64,000 nt of DNA, taken from NCBI GenBank assembly GCA_013399015.1, contig VWZX01009988.1:62001-126000 (forward strand), in the 5' to 3' direction. Made by a program: the position numbers and the translations under genes. Below, one piece after another: positions 24,255-34,400 of this stretch (positions are counted from its first letter, which is position 1; the number at the start of each line of letters is the position of its first letter). The stretch comes from Galbula dea (lineage: Eukaryota; Chordata; Aves; Piciformes; Galbulidae). The notes under the pieces were generated by a model, which was given only the letters and a program-made list of their open reading frames with translations, was not told where the DNA came from and did not search any database.

Positions 24255-24728
24255 CAGGAAGAGTTTAAATCCAATCACCAGAAGTCAGATCTAAAAGTTG
24301 GTGGGAGCAGGAAAGGGTGTGTGGCTGCTCTACCCCTGAGATGCTGACACTTGGGCACAGAGATGCACAGAGGATTTGAGGCAACAGACTCAACCATGGG
24401 AAAGCATTAGCAGGATCCCTTGGCACAAGGATTCAGGCTGGTCTCAGCATCCATCCCCCTGTGGACAAGAGGCTAGGGATAATTTTGCATCTCTGTTGCT
24501 TTAGACATCTAGACAGGAACAAGGTATGTATTTTAAGTTAAGGGATGCTCAAGTCATCTAGATGGACCCACTTTGAACTGAAGTTTGCTCAGGACCATTC
24601 CCAAGGCCATGCAGCCTCCCCATTCCCACCCAACTCTGCTGTTCCAGTCACACTCATTGTCTTTCAGCTCACCCTCCACCACCCACCCATCACATAAGGC
24701 AGAAAACCAGTATTGACTTCTGTCATTA

Positions 24729-24734
24729 TTTATT
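24729..24734 (-). terminator. Distal poly(A) signal AATAAA
   Basis: The minus strand reads GTAATAAATAATGACAG. It is followed within about 25-50 bases by a T/G-rich stretch (TTTTCTGCC… then GATGGGTGGGTGGTGG), the expected layout of a vertebrate cleavage site with a downstream GU-rich element. Confidence 0.55.
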
Positions 24735-26155
24735 ACAAATTAAATTTTGCAAATTACTGTCTAAAAAAAAAAAATCAATAGATTTCAATAAATACAGAGA
24801 TTTCAGGATGCTACATATGGCATGTGTGCAGTAAGTCACTTCAGGATGAGACATTCCACACACAAGGAGATAGACATAGTACTTTACAGCAGTAGTTTTA
24901 CTTTAAATTACTAGGCTCACATTAAACCATGTGCAAAGTTTCCTCTGGAACAAACCCTTTCAGGATTTCTTATTTTTCTTTTTCTTTTCAGAAAGGCTCC
25001 AACCTTCAAAAGGTCAGATAGATATAAAAAAGATTCTCTGCAGCTTTGGGGACCAAATGATTACTGTTTGATTTATGAGAAAATCAATTGGTCTCATTTT
25101 TCTCCCCCTCTAGGGCTTAAAGCAAAATCAAGGGAGTACTTTGTATGTCCAATGGGACTACAATAGCAACTGCCACAGATTTTGGTCCACCACCAACTTT
25201 AAGCAGCTTTTTTTCAATGCTCCTGTGTAATACTGGGCTGGGCAGCAAGAGGGACCCAAGAGTGGTTCCAGGAGAGCAACTCTTTTTCCACACTAACCAG
25301 ATGGCAGCTGCAGCCAACACATAGAACAGAAACTAATCTGCCCAGGCAAACAAAAGTGCATTTGTGACACAGCTCCAGAGCCTTGAGATTGTGTTTGCCT
25401 GCAAGATTGGTTTGTAGGTCCTGGGCTCAGAGTTTTACCCAATTATTCTTTCCCTTCACCTTGCTGCTCCATGGCTGGGGAAGCAGCCCTGTTTCTGGCA
25501 CAGGTTTAAACTTGAGCCCTTCTCCTAGAGCTATTCAGAGAGTGCTGTGCTCTCCTCTTACCAACCCTTTCCTCCACATCAGTCCCACCTGGCTGCCCCT
25601 TGCCTACTGCATCCTCTTTGGAGGCTGCACTTCTCCTGCTACCCATCCCCTGGTGATTTATCATCCAGAGTCTGACTCCGACCTGATCCTAAGCGAAGCA
25701 GTGAGCGAGTCTTTGCGTGCTATTTCCCCACCACCCATTTTCTCTGCCCCTAGCCTTTCCTTTCAGGCAGAGCTGACAGAAAGCTGGGATATTAGGTTAA
25801 GAGCTGGAAGTACTCTATCCTGCTATGGGTATGTCCAAGGAGATGAGACAGAGGCACAGTACTGAGCTCATCCAGACTAGCAGTTCAGCTTTGCCTTGGA
25901 CCCAGCAGAGCTCCCTCACCCAGGGTGCATGCACAGGGCTCCTGCAGAAACACAGCTCCACTCTTCCTCCCACCACTGCTGCTGCTGCTGTGCCTGCTGG
26001 CAGGGGTCATGCTTGGATCTGGTTGCAAGCTCTGGTGTAAGCAAGCTCCACCTGAACAAGAGTCACTTAAGGATGGCCCTACAGTGAATTGCTCAGCCAA
26101 ACTATCCTACTGACTCCTCAGTTGGCTTTCAGGCTTCTAGATGACATATCTATCT

Positions 26156-26161
26156 TTTAAT
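26156..26161 (-). terminator. Proximal poly(A) signal variant ATTAAA
   Basis: ATTAAA on the minus strand, about 575 bases after the stop codon, would give a short 3'UTR. No strong GU-rich element is obvious downstream. Confidence 0.3.
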
Positions 26162-26736
26162 ATAAACTGGGAGCTGTTTTACCAGGGCAGTCTCATTCAT
26201 ATGCACATCACACTGCCTGACAAGAGAAAAAAGTACAAAAGTGGGCTCACTCTGGAGGCACTTCCCCAACTACAACCACCAGTCAAACCACCCCTGAATG
26301 GGGCCAAGCTGGAACCATGCTCAAAGATGGCTCAAAGGCAGAGCAGACCAGGCCAGTGACAGAGGCTATGTGCTGTCAGGTCCTGAGCTGCTCAGAGACA
26401 TGTGGTTTGTAAGTAAGTGATTCAACCACCCAGCATAGGCCAACCCTCTGCCTAGGACTCCAGTGCAGAGTTAAGCTAGTACTCCTCCAGCAAGACCCTT
26501 GCCTGATCCAAAAAGGCACAGTTGAGCTCCACAAGACATGTATGGCTGCATAGAGAGTTTTCCCTTTACAACAGTCTCTGGAGTGCATGCAGAGAGGTTC
26601 ATGCCAGGAGCATGGAGACTTCCACTTCTTCCCCCTTCCACTCATGGCCTTTCCTTCAGCTTTAACTACCGACAGCGGAGTTAGTGGCACCCACAGGACT
26701 CCAAATTCTTCTGGTGAACTTGGTGTGCACCTCTTC

Positions 26737-26848
26737 TTATCTCTTCTTCTTCCAGATGTTTTTCTTCCAAGGCAAGGCCGTTGGCTGCGCATCTCTCCGA
26801 GAGCGGTGCTGGTGCTTGCTGAAGCGCACACTGGAGGCAGCAAGATCC
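26737..26848 (-). CDS. EDN2: EDN2 coding exon 5 (basic C-terminus and stop)
   Basis: The 112 bases follow the acceptor CTCCTGTTGACAG. They complete Arg143, then read Asp-Leu and a Ser/Arg/His-rich stretch that ends in a Trp-Lys-Lys-Lys-Arg run before TAA at 26739-26737. The human protein likewise continues from Arg-Asp-Ile to a basic Arg-Trp-Arg-Lys-Arg end, so the last exon is present and the precursor is full length. Confidence 0.9.
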
Positions 26849-29800
26849 CTGTCAACAGGAGGGACACCACGTTCAGGCTCCAGTCCATTGTCCTGCTACC
26901 CAGCAACAGCTTATATCATGTTTATAAGATGGATTTTGAGGTAGAAGATGGGGAATTTCTAGCTACAGCCATATTAAACCACAGCAGCTAAATCCATTTA
27001 GCCCAACTTCCCCTTTCCACCGCAGAGGACTAAAGGAGTCCTGCAGCAGGGCGTGACCCAAGGGATGCTTCCCCAGATCTGCCTTTCAGAAAGGGTTCCC
27101 ATTGCATCTGATTGAACTGCCACCAACAAACCAACCCTCCTTCAACATGCTAATTCTCTTTAACTCATTTACACCCCTGGAGTCCACAGTTTCTTCCAGC
27201 AGTGAAGAAACCACAACCCACCAGTGTGATGTGAGGAAAGCCACGTCCTTTGGCCCGAAATTGCTGCCCTGTTGACCATTTTCCTGCATGATACTGTCCC
27301 TGTCCCCTTGATGTGCATCACCCATTTGCCTGTCCCATATCAGAGGAGCTTCCCAATCAAGAATTACATTTTAGGTAGTATTCCTCTAGTTTTGGAAGGA
27401 CATAAGCAACCCTAGTTCCATCAGCTGCCAGGTCTTCAACGCTACACAGAGCGGAAATAGTCAAGCCTACCTAGTTAAAGGGAGACAAGGAGAAGACTGG
27501 TCAAACCTAAGTGGTAACTGCAGTCTGGGGTCACAGCCACAGATTTTAAAGTGCTTATGAGGGATGTTCAGGGTGGGTTTGAGTATCACACTCACCTGAG
27601 AGCTCTCAGCAGGCTGCGATGGGAAGGCCTCACACCACCACTCTGCAGAGGTTTCATTGATGCTCTAGAGCTCACTGGGATCTTCAGACTCTGGAGGTAC
27701 CTAATGAGTAAGAGGAGATTCATGAACCACTCATATCCAGACATGCTATGGTAAGTACCAAAGGGAGATTTGCTAACATCTCCAGTGGCAGACTGAGACA
27801 GTTGAATGCATGTTTTTGAAGGGTTAATTGCAGCTATTTGAGAGCTATTCATAGCTCACTTTTACTGCTACCCTCTTCTGTCAGAGCTCACCCTATTCAC
27901 AGTCATCTTTAATGACTATTTTAACTATTGCCTTTCTATGAAACTGACAGATCTCTACAGTGACTGCTCCCGTCTCCCCCTAGTCTCAGCACTCCTCTGG
28001 GCTCCTGGCTGAAGTGAGACAGCTGAGAGCCCACGTGCACTCTAATAACAGCTGGCTCCAGAAGATACTTCACTGCTGAGTCCCAGCTCAGAGCAGTCCT
28101 CCTCTCCTGCAGCCTCTCCCATCTGAGCCATGCAGATGACACTGCTGTCCCAAAGCTTCACACCCTCCGCTTGTCCCTCTCCCATCCTGCTGCCAGCTTC
28201 TTCCCTTCCCACCAGCACACCCAGCACTCCCTCAGCCTCCTGGCAGCGGGAGGGATGGAGGCAACATTGCCTCATATCAGCTAGTAAAGAGACTATAATA
28301 CAACAAAAACACCCTAGTGACACTTTGCCAGGGCCTCTAGGGAGGGGTACCAAAGCCACTAGACAAGTTCCAGCTGTTGGCAAATCACTGCTCAGCCTTC
28401 CCCAGAGAGGCTGGAGAGTCATCTCCAGCTCCTAAGCTCTGTCTGCCTGCTTGCACCCTGGCCAAGCATCCCCCAGGGACATCCCCAGGGCCCCCCAGAC
28501 TCACCCAGGCTGCACCTGGCAGAAGGTGGCACAGATGTTGTCCCTCGAGTGCGAGCACTCGCACCTGCCGAGCGATCTCTTCCGCCGCCTTGGCGGGCTG
28601 CCCAAGCCATAGGGAGCGGTGTGCCTGTTCAAAACAAAAGGAATCAGCTATGCAACCAACTTTTATTAGCCAACAGGTTTATAATACAGTCCTGGGAGGC
28701 AGCCAAGCCAGTGCCAGGATAATAAAAGACTCATCTATAGACATAAGGTGAAAAGGTCACTGATATGTCTAAGCCTTTAAACTCCAGCTCCTGTCCCACC
28801 TACTGTTTTCCCCACCCTACCCCTCCCAGGGAGATTGCCAGTATGTGCTTGGTTGCACGAGGAATTTTCTCTGCTTTGCAGCAGCCCAGGAGCCCGTGCA
28901 AGGGTTGCCCCGTGGGCTGGGTGAGCTGGCTGTTCACCTGCATGGCAAAGCCCAAGAGGAGCGTGGCTGCCCCAGCCCACCAGCAGCAAGCAGCCAGTTT
29001 CTCAAGCAGGGAGATGTCAGGGCTTTCCCTCCTCCCCCTGCCGTGGGTTTAAACACAAAGGACATAGAACAAATCAAGATGTCTTGGGGCCATAACAGGT
29101 TCTTCTCATCAGAGCATGCTTTCAGAGCCGTTAGCACATTCCCGTTCCATCTTTGATCACAATCTTCTCTCCCAGAGGGTTTAGGATTGGCAGTGGCTGG
29201 CAACTGCTCGCTGAGCAAGCAGCGAGTTGTAATTGCATGTTAGGAAGCACGATTATAACCACACCTGAGTGCATGTGTTTTCCTACAGTGTGATGGCCAT
29301 TGGTCTGAAACTGCTCAAAAAGATTCTTGAGCATTCTTGAGGGCAGGACTTGGCAGCCACAGGACATTAGTGCCTGCCCACCACCATCTCATTAACAATA
29401 CTGGCACTCAGCAGCTAGGGTTACAGTTTGCAAGTGGGTAAAAGTAACTTTCTGACTTGCAGCTATAACATCTTGGTGTTGCTTTTGGCTTGCAGAGGCA
29501 CAAAGCTCAGGAAAACATGAAGGAAGCAGTGCCTGGTGCTTTCACCCTGCTCCTGTGAATTATACTGAAACTCCTGAGCAGAAGCACAGCTTGTCCCTCT
29601 CATAGAATCATAAAATGTCCTGAGTTAGAAGGGACCCAGGAGGATCATGAAGTCCAACTCCTGTCTATGCACAGGGCAAGACTCCCCTCCAAGGGAAAAA
29701 AAGAAAACAACAAACCAACCAAACAAAAAAACAAAACCCAAACAAACAAACAAAAAACACAAACAAAACCCAAACCTGGTCCCTTTCTAGACATTGGAAA

Positions 29801-30455
29801 GGGCTGGACTTGTGATGCTCTCCAGAGCAGGTGCTACAAATGTCACAGCACTGGGACCCTTTCCCACCTTCCTCTAACCTAACTCCATCCTCATCAGAAA
29901 GTCCAGACACTTACTCACCAACAGAGCCACTCCCTGCCCCCAGAAAGCCACGTTCATGCTCACCCAGGTGTGTTGACCCAGATGATATCCAGGTGACAGA
30001 AGTAAATGCATTCCTTATCCAGCCAGCTGTTGCAGGAACATCTCTTGGTCCTGGGGTGTGCAGCCAGGTGGGTCTCCAGCAGGGGATGGCCCATACCTGC
30101 AGCAGAATGAGGAAGGGATGAGTTGTGGGCTCGGTGCAGGGCACTGGAGTGCCAGTGGGCAATGTCACCTCTGCAGTCACACCTCCGGTGAGGACTCCGG
30201 AAAGTTTGGTGCGAGGGCTGCGGGCTCAGAGGGGACCGGCACAGCCCTGGCAGCTCCGGTGACCACCCCCGGAGCAGGAGAGTGGCAATGCCCCCACCCT
30301 TGGAGCCAGGAGCACCCCAGGCAGCCCCACTCCCCATGCCAGGGCAGGCACCGGGGGTCGAGCCCTCTCCCCGTCCGGGGCTCACCTTCTCCCAGGAGGA
30401 GGCAGAGGGCGAGCGCCAGCAGCAAGGCACCGGGGATGGGACTGGGGCTGGACAT
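26737..30455 (-). CDS. EDN2: Preproendothelin-2, five coding exons, complete
   Basis: This gene encodes a secreted precursor processed to endothelin-2, a vasoactive peptide that acts on EDNRA/EDNRB G-protein-coupled receptors. Coding segments are 30455-30386, 30096-29964, 28624-28505, 27700-27596 and 26848-26737. Every intron is GT-AG and all phases join to 179 residues plus TAA; human EDN2 has 178. Residues 1-24 form the signal peptide and R-T-K-R at 39-42 is a furin site. Residues 43-63 are the 21-residue peptide with Cys1, Cys3, Cys11 and Cys15. Trp63-Val64 is the endothelin-converting-enzyme site, and residues 80-84 (RRRKR) end big endothelin. Residues 89-103 are the endothelin-like domain with the same C-x-C-x7-C-x3-C spacing, and the C-terminus is strongly basic. 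Trp6-Leu7 of the mature peptide identify EDN2 against EDN1 (Leu-Met) and EDN3. Splicing is inferred from sequence and not from transcripts. Confidence 0.97.
27596..27700 (-). CDS. EDN2: EDN2 coding exon 4 (C-terminal propeptide)
   Basis: The 105 bases lie between the acceptor CTCTTACTCATTAG and the donor CTCAG|GTGAGTG, in phase 2. They encode residues 109-142 and part of 143. The sequence is poorly conserved against mammals except for a Leu-Leu-Arg-x-Leu-Arg motif at its end, which corresponds to LLQRLR in human EDN2. The call rests on splice sites, phase, position in the gene and that motif. Confidence 0.88.
28505..28624 (-). CDS. EDN2: EDN2 coding exon 3 (big-ET tail and endothelin-like domain)
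   Basis: The 120 bases keep phase 2 in and out. They encode the conserved TAPYGLG segment, two prolines, RRRKR (furin release of a 37-residue big endothelin) and then the endothelin-like domain with cysteines at 89, 91, 99 and 103. Acceptor: TTTTGTTTTGAACAG. Donor: CCTGG|GTGAGT. A weaker alternative donor (CAG|GTGCAG) lies 8 bases upstream, but using it would break the phase into exon 4. Confidence 0.95.
29601..29685 (-). mobile_element. Short CR1 3' fragment in EDN2 intron 2
   Basis: CATAGAATCATAAAATGTCC, …AGGAGGATCATGAAGTCCAA and CTCCTGTCTATGCACAGGGC match the fragment at 10660. It lies in the same orientation as EDN2. Confidence 0.88.
29695..29775 (+). repeat. (AAAC)n tract in EDN2 intron 2
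   Basis: About 80 bases of AAAC/AAACAAAC adjoin the truncated 5' end of the CR1 fragment. Confidence 0.9.
29964..30096 (-). CDS. EDN2: EDN2 coding exon 2 (mature endothelin-2)
   Basis: The 133 bases are entered after a pyrimidine-rich tract ending CTGCTGCAG and left at CCTGG|GTGAG. The exon encodes residues 24-67 and part of 68: an 18-residue propeptide stretch, the RTKR furin site, all of the mature 21-mer, and the VNTP start of the big-endothelin tail. Relative to human endothelin-2 the mature peptide has Asn for Ser at position 4, as I recall also for the mouse peptide, and Ile for Val at position 12. The C-terminal hexapeptide HLDIIW, needed for receptor binding, is unchanged. Confidence 0.97.
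30386..30455 (-). CDS. EDN2: EDN2 coding exon 1 (signal peptide)
   Basis: The 70 coding bases give 23 codons plus one base. They read Met, a short Ser/Pro stretch, a Leu/Ala-rich hydrophobic core at residues 9-21, then Gly-Glu. The ATG at 30455-30453 has G at -3, and there is no other ATG between it and the predicted transcription start near 30590, so it is the first AUG. The frame stays open upstream to about 30533 without an ATG, and that part is taken as 5'UTR. The donor is GAAG|GTGAG at 30386/30385, phase 1. Confidence 0.93.
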
Positions 30456-30590
30456 GGCCACGGCTCCGGCGGAGGTGAGGCTGGAGAGAAAAAAAGGGAG
30501 GGAGGACTTGGGGATTTTCCTCCTTTTTTCCACCCTTCTCCCGCCGCTTCCTTGCGCAGTGCTTTAGCTGAAGCCGCCACGGAGCCTCTG
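30456..30590 (-). other. EDN2: EDN2 5'UTR (predicted)
   Basis: This is the sequence between the start codon and a transcription start predicted about 25-30 bases downstream of the TATA box. It has no ATG on the minus strand, so no upstream ORF is expected. The exact cap site is inferred. Confidence 0.6.
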
Positions 30591-30615
30591 GAGCCAGCAA
30601 GCTCCTGGCAGGTGC

Positions 30616-30621
30616 TTTATA
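30616..30621 (-). promoter_or_regulatory. TATA box of EDN2
   Basis: The minus strand reads GGGCTATAAAGCACC. The TATAAA is 161 bases upstream of the ATG and inside a CpG-rich block. Endothelin genes are known to have TATA-containing promoters. Confidence 0.8.
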
Positions 30622-30636
30622 GCCCTGGAGCCGCCG

Positions 30637-30660
30637 CGTCACGGCCCCGCTCCGCCCCCC
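30637..30660 (-). promoter_or_regulatory. GC box and CRE half-site upstream of EDN2 TATA
   Basis: A Sp1-type GC box (minus strand GGGGGGCGGA, 30660-30651) and a CRE/ATF half-site (TGACG, minus, 30641-30637) lie 16-40 bases upstream of the TATA box. These are motif matches only; short motifs occur by chance in CpG-rich DNA. Confidence 0.4.
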
Positions 30661-30959
30661 GCGGAGAGACAACCGGCAGCGGGCATCGGGGGGGCCGTGG
30701 GGAGTTTTGACCTCCGTCTTCGGGGCAGACCTTCACCCTGCGCCCTTCTTCCCATCTCCCACGGCTCCACAGGCTCTTCCACCCCCCACACTCCGGGGAG
30801 CTGGGGACAGTGCTGAGAGGTGTCAGGGAATGGATGCAGAGTTGGGGTACTGTGTGTGGGCTGCTCTGCGAGACGGGGTTTGTGTGGGACTGCTCCTGGC
30901 CCTGCAGCACGGCTGGGGCTGGAGTCAGACCCTGCCAGCAGCAGGTGAGGGCAGAAGGT

Positions 30960-31456
30960 AGAATCCTAGAATCACTTGGGTTGGAAAAGACCTTTAAGAT
31001 CATCGAGTGCAACTGTTAACCAGCGCTGCCAAGTCACCACTAAACCATAGCCCTCAGCACCACATCCACAGCTCTTTTAAATCCCTTCAGGGATGGTGAC
31101 TCCATCACTGCCCTGGGCAGCCTGGGCCAGGCCTTGACAACATTTCTGGGGAAAAAAATTATTCATGAAGTCCAAACTAACCTTACCTGGTGCAACTTGA
31201 GGCTGTTTCCAGTTGTCCTATTGCTTGGTCCTTGGGAGTAGAGACCAACCCCCACCTGGTTCCAACCTCCTTTCAAATCTCCCCTGAGCCTCCTCTTCTC
31301 CAGACTAAACAATCCCAGTTCCCTCAGCTGCTCCTCACAACACTTGTGCTCTAGACCCTTCACAACCTTCCATGCCCTTCTTTGGATGTGCCCCAGCACC
31401 TCAATGTCCTTCTTGGAGTGAGGAACCCAAGACTGTGAACCCAGTAGTGGAGGCAC
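30960..31456 (-). mobile_element. CR1 fragment upstream of the EDN2 promoter
   Basis: It reads AGAATCACTTGGGTTGGAAA, …AAGATCATCGAGTGCAACTG, the 'CACCACTAAACCATAG' block and then TCCTTCTTGGAGTGAGGAAC. Its 3' end lies about 340 bases upstream of the TATA box. Confidence 0.92.
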
Positions 31457-34400
31457 TTTGTGATTGCTGCAGACAGATGGAGCAGGATGGGTGGGGGCAG
31501 GCTGCTGCCATCTGAGCCCCATTAACCCCACCAACCCCACACGTGGGGGTCAGTCCTGGACCCAGGCATGTCCCTGAGGAGGGTCACCCAGGGCTGCTCC
31601 TCCAGGCACGGTGAAAAAAGGCAGGTGAAACAGCACAGGTTAACAGGCAAACTTGTTCTGCACAGGAAAGCTGGCTGAACCTGGGTAAACTGACCGGAAT
31701 TCAAGACAAGATAAATTTCAATTAAAATTATTACTCAACAGAAGAAACTACAACTGTCAAATAATGTCACTGCTTTCTCTCTCCCTCTTTTTTTTCATGA
31801 AATCAGCTTGAAATCTTTTGCTAGGTTGAGCTGTTAAAATTTCTTGGATTAAAACTGTCCGACCTCTGTCTGATTTTACTTCAACATTAATGCTGATTTA
31901 CTGACACCACCTGCACACTCATGGGAAACAAAGTATGTGAAATACAGAAGTCAGCTCCTGATGTGCATGAGGACACAGGCAAAGTAGCTTCATCTTGGCT
32001 ATCTTGAGTGCCAAGCAGAAGTACCCAGAGAACCAAGACTCCAGAGAAGCCTTGGGTACTACCTACAACAGGGATGGATCACAGCTTCCAGTACCCCATG
32101 CCCCCTGGGGCCACCACCCAGCTCCAAGAGGCAGCTCCCGGTTCTACACATCTTGGATGAAGCCTCGGAGTAGAGTATGCTTAGGAGCACGAGCAGGTTA
32201 GAAGACCCAACAGAGCTACTGCACTTGACTTTCTCATCATGTTTTTAAAGCCTTCTTGGGAAAGGCTCTTTATTGTTTACAATGAACACATTTGTTACAG
32301 GGGGTTACTGCACTGTAGTCATGAAGAAATGCACAATGATGACAATCAAAGTGAATCAGTGTGAGGTCTCATGCAAAGTGGAACATGGGGATGGGGATGT
32401 GCAATGGGAATGGAAAGAGAATTAAAAACAAGTGCAGTGAGCCAGAGTGTGGAAAACTGCTTTCATCTGAGCAACAGCCTCTGCTCACAGCTTCTCCTGT
32501 GGACTGAGCGAAACGTTCCCCTTGCAGCCCTGCAAACAGTGACAAGAGGCTTCAGCATTCAATCAGACCAAGCAGCAGTGTGAGCTCCTCTCTGCATTCA
32601 TGCAGAAGATGTGTGCAGCAGAAAGCACATAGTGAGATCAGAGATATGCTCAGGGGAAAATGTTGTTCTGTTCATCAAAGATCTCTGACTACGATGGGAG
32701 ACGAGATCCCAGTTCCTGTCAAGGGCTCTGTTTACTGGGTGGGGATGACGTGAGGGGCACAGGAGGACAGAGCAGATTAAAAATGTCCATCTGGGAGTGG
32801 AGGTAAAGCTTCAGGGTAGAGTATGTTAGGCAGAGAAAATCAGGAATAGTGCAAATTTTATTCTAGAATAATAGGAAAAGAAAGATACAACTGATAAAGG
32901 AAAGCTTCAGGGTAAGAGGCAAACACGTAGAGGGAAGTTCTTAATCTCTGCACCAACACAACAATCATCCTAAAGAAAACAGGGAAACACAATCGCAGCA
33001 CTACCTGTTACAGCCCATGTTCCAGCTGTGCCAAGTTTCAGAGTGCTGTCAGAGCTCAGATACTTTGTGGCATTCCAGATGCCAGCTCAATGATACAATA
33101 AATCTCCCTTGGCTGCAGTTCGTGTGATCCTCATTCTGGTCATTGCAGGGTGAAAGAAGATATCCTCGACGTGGGGAAGGTAACGCAGCAGTAGTTGCCC
33201 ACACCGAGGAAAGGATGGGGAATAAATGACATCATTTTCTTTAAAGCAAAGACACTTTCTTAGAATAGGTGCTACCAGGTGCTTGCATGAAGTATGAGAC
33301 AAAGCCACAGTAATATGGATTTCCACAATTCATTTACTGAAAGGATCAGCAGAGAACTTTGTCACACGAAGACCTCTCATGACTCCAGGAAGGAAGAATT
33401 TCAAGTTAACCTGAGGTTTTGGAGATCTGGGCTCAAGCTATTTCCTTTACCAGGCTCCTTTTGTGGCCATAGCTTTGACACTTAGCTTACATTTCCAAGA
33501 AGTGCCTGAAGCTACATGTAATTGTCTGTAAAGGCCTCTTTCTGTGTCGATAGAAGACAAGTGCCCAGATATCTGCTAGGTGTCTGCCTCTAACGCCAGG
33601 TGCAAAACCACCTCTAAAACCCAGAAATTTCATGCAAGATTTTGCACTAGTTTTCTCCATTTCTCACAAATCCCAAGAGATTTACAGTGTCACAGAAAAT
33701 GGAGCCAGTGTTCCACCCTCTTGTTCACATATATGTCTACTGAATGGAGCTTGGACTCATTTTCTTCTCCAGGAAATACCCTACTGTGTTGGGCAGGCAC
33801 AAACCTGACCAGTAGACCTATGGATGTTTGGCACCAGTGTTTAAAGATCTTAAAGGATGTGGGGCTGTGGGCAAAAGTCTTCTTTTGCTGCAGGGATGTA
33901 GGAACCCTGCAGAGAAGAGGTGGAGTTGGGATTGCATTGCCCAGGGCTGCTTTGAATTGACCATGCTCTGAAAGCTCTGTCCAGAGCAAAGAATTCCAGT
34001 GTGAACAAAAAACAGTGACTTTGTAGAAAGTAATTTGCCTTTAGGCTTACAAAGGAGAACGGTCCAGACACGGGGTGGAACAGCTGTCTCAGCATCCACC
34101 ATCCCCACACAGCAATGTTTTGGTGTCTAACTATGGTGGTTTCAAGAGTAGCTACCCATTTTAGGCTGAATGTTCAGTCTCCCTTAGTACTATGAGCTGG
34201 GGGGTTCAGCTCAGGCTGGGAGCTGTAGGTCTCCTTCACCTCCTAGACACAGAGAAGATGCACTGCTCCTGCAACTGTCCCTGTTCCCCTGAAAAAGAGC
34301 AAGTGCCACTGCTTCCCAGGGCCAACCCTCCTGGCATTGTCACCACACTAAAATCACTAAGGCAAAAAGCAGGCTGGGACAGAAGGACAGGTCTGTGCTG

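Larger units (their letters stand above)
17455..24714. other. CR1-free block downstream of EDN2
   Basis: About 7.3 kb holds no recognised interspersed element. It contains an orphan ORF (17655-17945), a (CTC)n run at 19538-19571, AT-rich candidate regulatory sequence at 19260-19760, (AT)n at 23000-23016 and two A-rich tracts. No exon is recognised. Confidence 0.5.
24715..26736 (-). other. EDN2: EDN2 3'UTR, long form (predicted)
   Basis: From the stop codon to the best poly(A) site there is no CR1 and no sign of another gene. The distal part is AT-rich and contains AUUUA-type elements on the minus strand (around 24789), a known class of mRNA-destabilising motif that is also described for EDN1 mRNA. 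A short 3'UTR ending near 26140 is the alternative. Confidence 0.5.
28625..29963 (-). other. EDN2: EDN2 intron 2
   Basis: The 1339-base GT-AG intron contains a short CR1 fragment (29601-29685) next to an (AAAC)-rich tract (29695-29775). The other introns are 289, 804 and 747 bases (30097-30385, 27701-28504, 26849-27595) and hold no recognised repeat. Confidence 0.9.
30180..30730. promoter_or_regulatory. CpG island over EDN2 promoter and exon 1
   Basis: CpG dinucleotides are frequent here and scarce in most of the window. The block covers the proximal promoter, exon 1 and intron 1. Edges are judged by eye, not computed. Confidence 0.75.

Noticed and set aside
25117..25320. Minus-strand frame with a hydrophobic start
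   Set aside because: It lies inside the predicted EDN2 3'UTR just before the poly(A) site and has no ATG start or family resemblance.
25383..25865. 160-codon plus-strand frame
   Set aside because: Antisense to the predicted EDN2 3'UTR, no domain, no promoter or poly(A) context.
30456..30533. N-terminal extension of EDN2 in the open frame upstream of the ATG
   Set aside because: The frame starts at a GTG, has no ATG, and falls in the predicted 5'UTR; the signal peptide begins properly at 30455.
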